NCBI GenBank assembly: GCA_029287305.1
Contig: JARFRJ010000062.1
Span: 1 to 6,783, forward strand
From: Hyphomonas sp.
GTDB taxonomy: Bacteria > Pseudomonadota > Alphaproteobacteria > Caulobacterales > Hyphomonadaceae
Direction: 5' to 3'
DNA: 6,783 bases
Positions 6,363 through 6,783 of the stretch are shown here, one piece after another. A model generated the notes under the pieces. It searched no databases, was not told the DNA's origin, and saw only the letters and a program-made list of their open reading frames with translations. Every line of letters starts with the position of its first letter. Positions within the stretch are counted from its first letter, which is position 1. The position numbers and the translations under genes are program-made.

Positions 6363-6783
6363 TCATAGCGAGGCCTCAAGTTTACGGATGGCAAACGTGA
6401 TATCCTGCAACCACTCGCGCGATCCAGATCCGCGCATACCCTCGGTCTCGGCAAGCTCCAGCGTTTTTTCATCATAGGCCCATCGCTTCAAAATTTCGAG
6501 TTTAAGGTGCGGGGTGAGGGATGAAGCCATGAGCGCTTGGGGCGTCTTGAAAACGCTTGCCGGATCACGCATGGCAGTTTCCAGATCAAAAGCTTCTGCC
6601 TTGGCCGATGCGTACAGACTTTCCAGATAGTGCTGGCGCTTGATATGGGATTTAACCTCCTCATGCGTTGCGAACACTCGCCCGGAAGCGAAGAATTCGC
6701 CATCGCCTGCGCGCGCGTAATTTGTGCCGCGATAGGTTTGTCTTTCAGCCTTTGAAAGCGCGCCTAAATAATGGTCGTCGAGG
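6363..6783 (-). CDS. Unrecognised protein, C-terminal part (5' end cut by window edge)
   Basis: The frame is open from the right edge to the TGA at 6363-6365, giving 139 visible residues. The C-terminal 75 or so resemble a small hypothetical protein that recurs in alphaproteobacteria: a DPASVFKTPQALM segment, then LKLEILKRWAYDEKTLELAETEGM and a short final helix. The resemblance comes from memory and is not tested. Before it come about 65 residues, including ARAGDGEFFASGRV, that I do not recognise. A GTG at 6675-6677 is a possible internal start but has no ribosome site, and codon use upstream of it still looks coding, so I treat the gene as entering from the right. The part shown is soluble and charged, with no membrane segment. 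It ends 51 bp before the M50 gene on the same strand and may be its operon partner. Its function is unknown. Confidence 0.7.
   Translation of the reverse strand, partial: LDDHYLGALSKAERQTYRGTNYARAGDGEFFASGRVFATHEEVKSHIKRQHYLESLYASAKAEAFDLETAMRDPASVFKTPQALMASSLTPHLKLEILKRWAYDEKTLELAETEGMRGSGSREWLQDITFAIRKLEASL

Noticed and set aside
6488..6755. Two further frames at the right edge (6488-6703 leftward, 6537-6755 rightward)
   Set aside because: They overlap the frame containing the DPASVF and ILKRWAYD segments and lack recognisable features.

Overview
The window looks like a chromosomal segment from an alphaproteobacterium of roughly balanced GC content. The outer-membrane receptor is of the type abundant in Sphingomonadales, Caulobacterales and Hyphomonadaceae, and the stress-protein set on the right is also common in alphaproteobacteria. 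The taxonomic call is an inference from protein style only; no rRNA or other marker gene is present.

Left half (1-3611): a nearly complete TonB-dependent receptor gene runs leftward from 2213 and leaves the window at base 1, apparently only a few codons before its stop. Facing it across about 150 bp is a rightward gene (2367-3611) for an unusual regulator with two complete TetR-type DNA-binding domains in one 414-residue chain. The divergent layout suggests that the regulator controls the receptor. The shared intergenic region holds an 18-bp imperfect palindrome and a spaced direct repeat that could be operators. The receptor's substrate cannot be read from the sequence.

Middle (3612-3854): a convergent, apparently non-coding gap holds a nested stem-loop and a second hairpin just after the stop of the leftward gene. 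No coding region was recognised.

Right half (3855-6783): four genes all run leftward with gaps of 51-83 bp, consistent with one stress operon. In transcription order they are: the C-terminal part of an unrecognised protein (6363 to the right edge), an intramembrane M50/site-2-type metalloprotease with a C-terminal CBS pair, a small heat-shock protein (Hsp20), and a protein of three BON domains without a signal peptide. A membrane protease, a holdase chaperone and a BON protein fit a membrane or protein-quality stress response, but no heat-shock promoter could be assigned.

No tRNA, rRNA, CRISPR array, insertion sequence or phage gene was seen. The features most worth a second look are the tandem-TetR regulator with its divergent receptor and the N-terminal extension of the right-edge protein.
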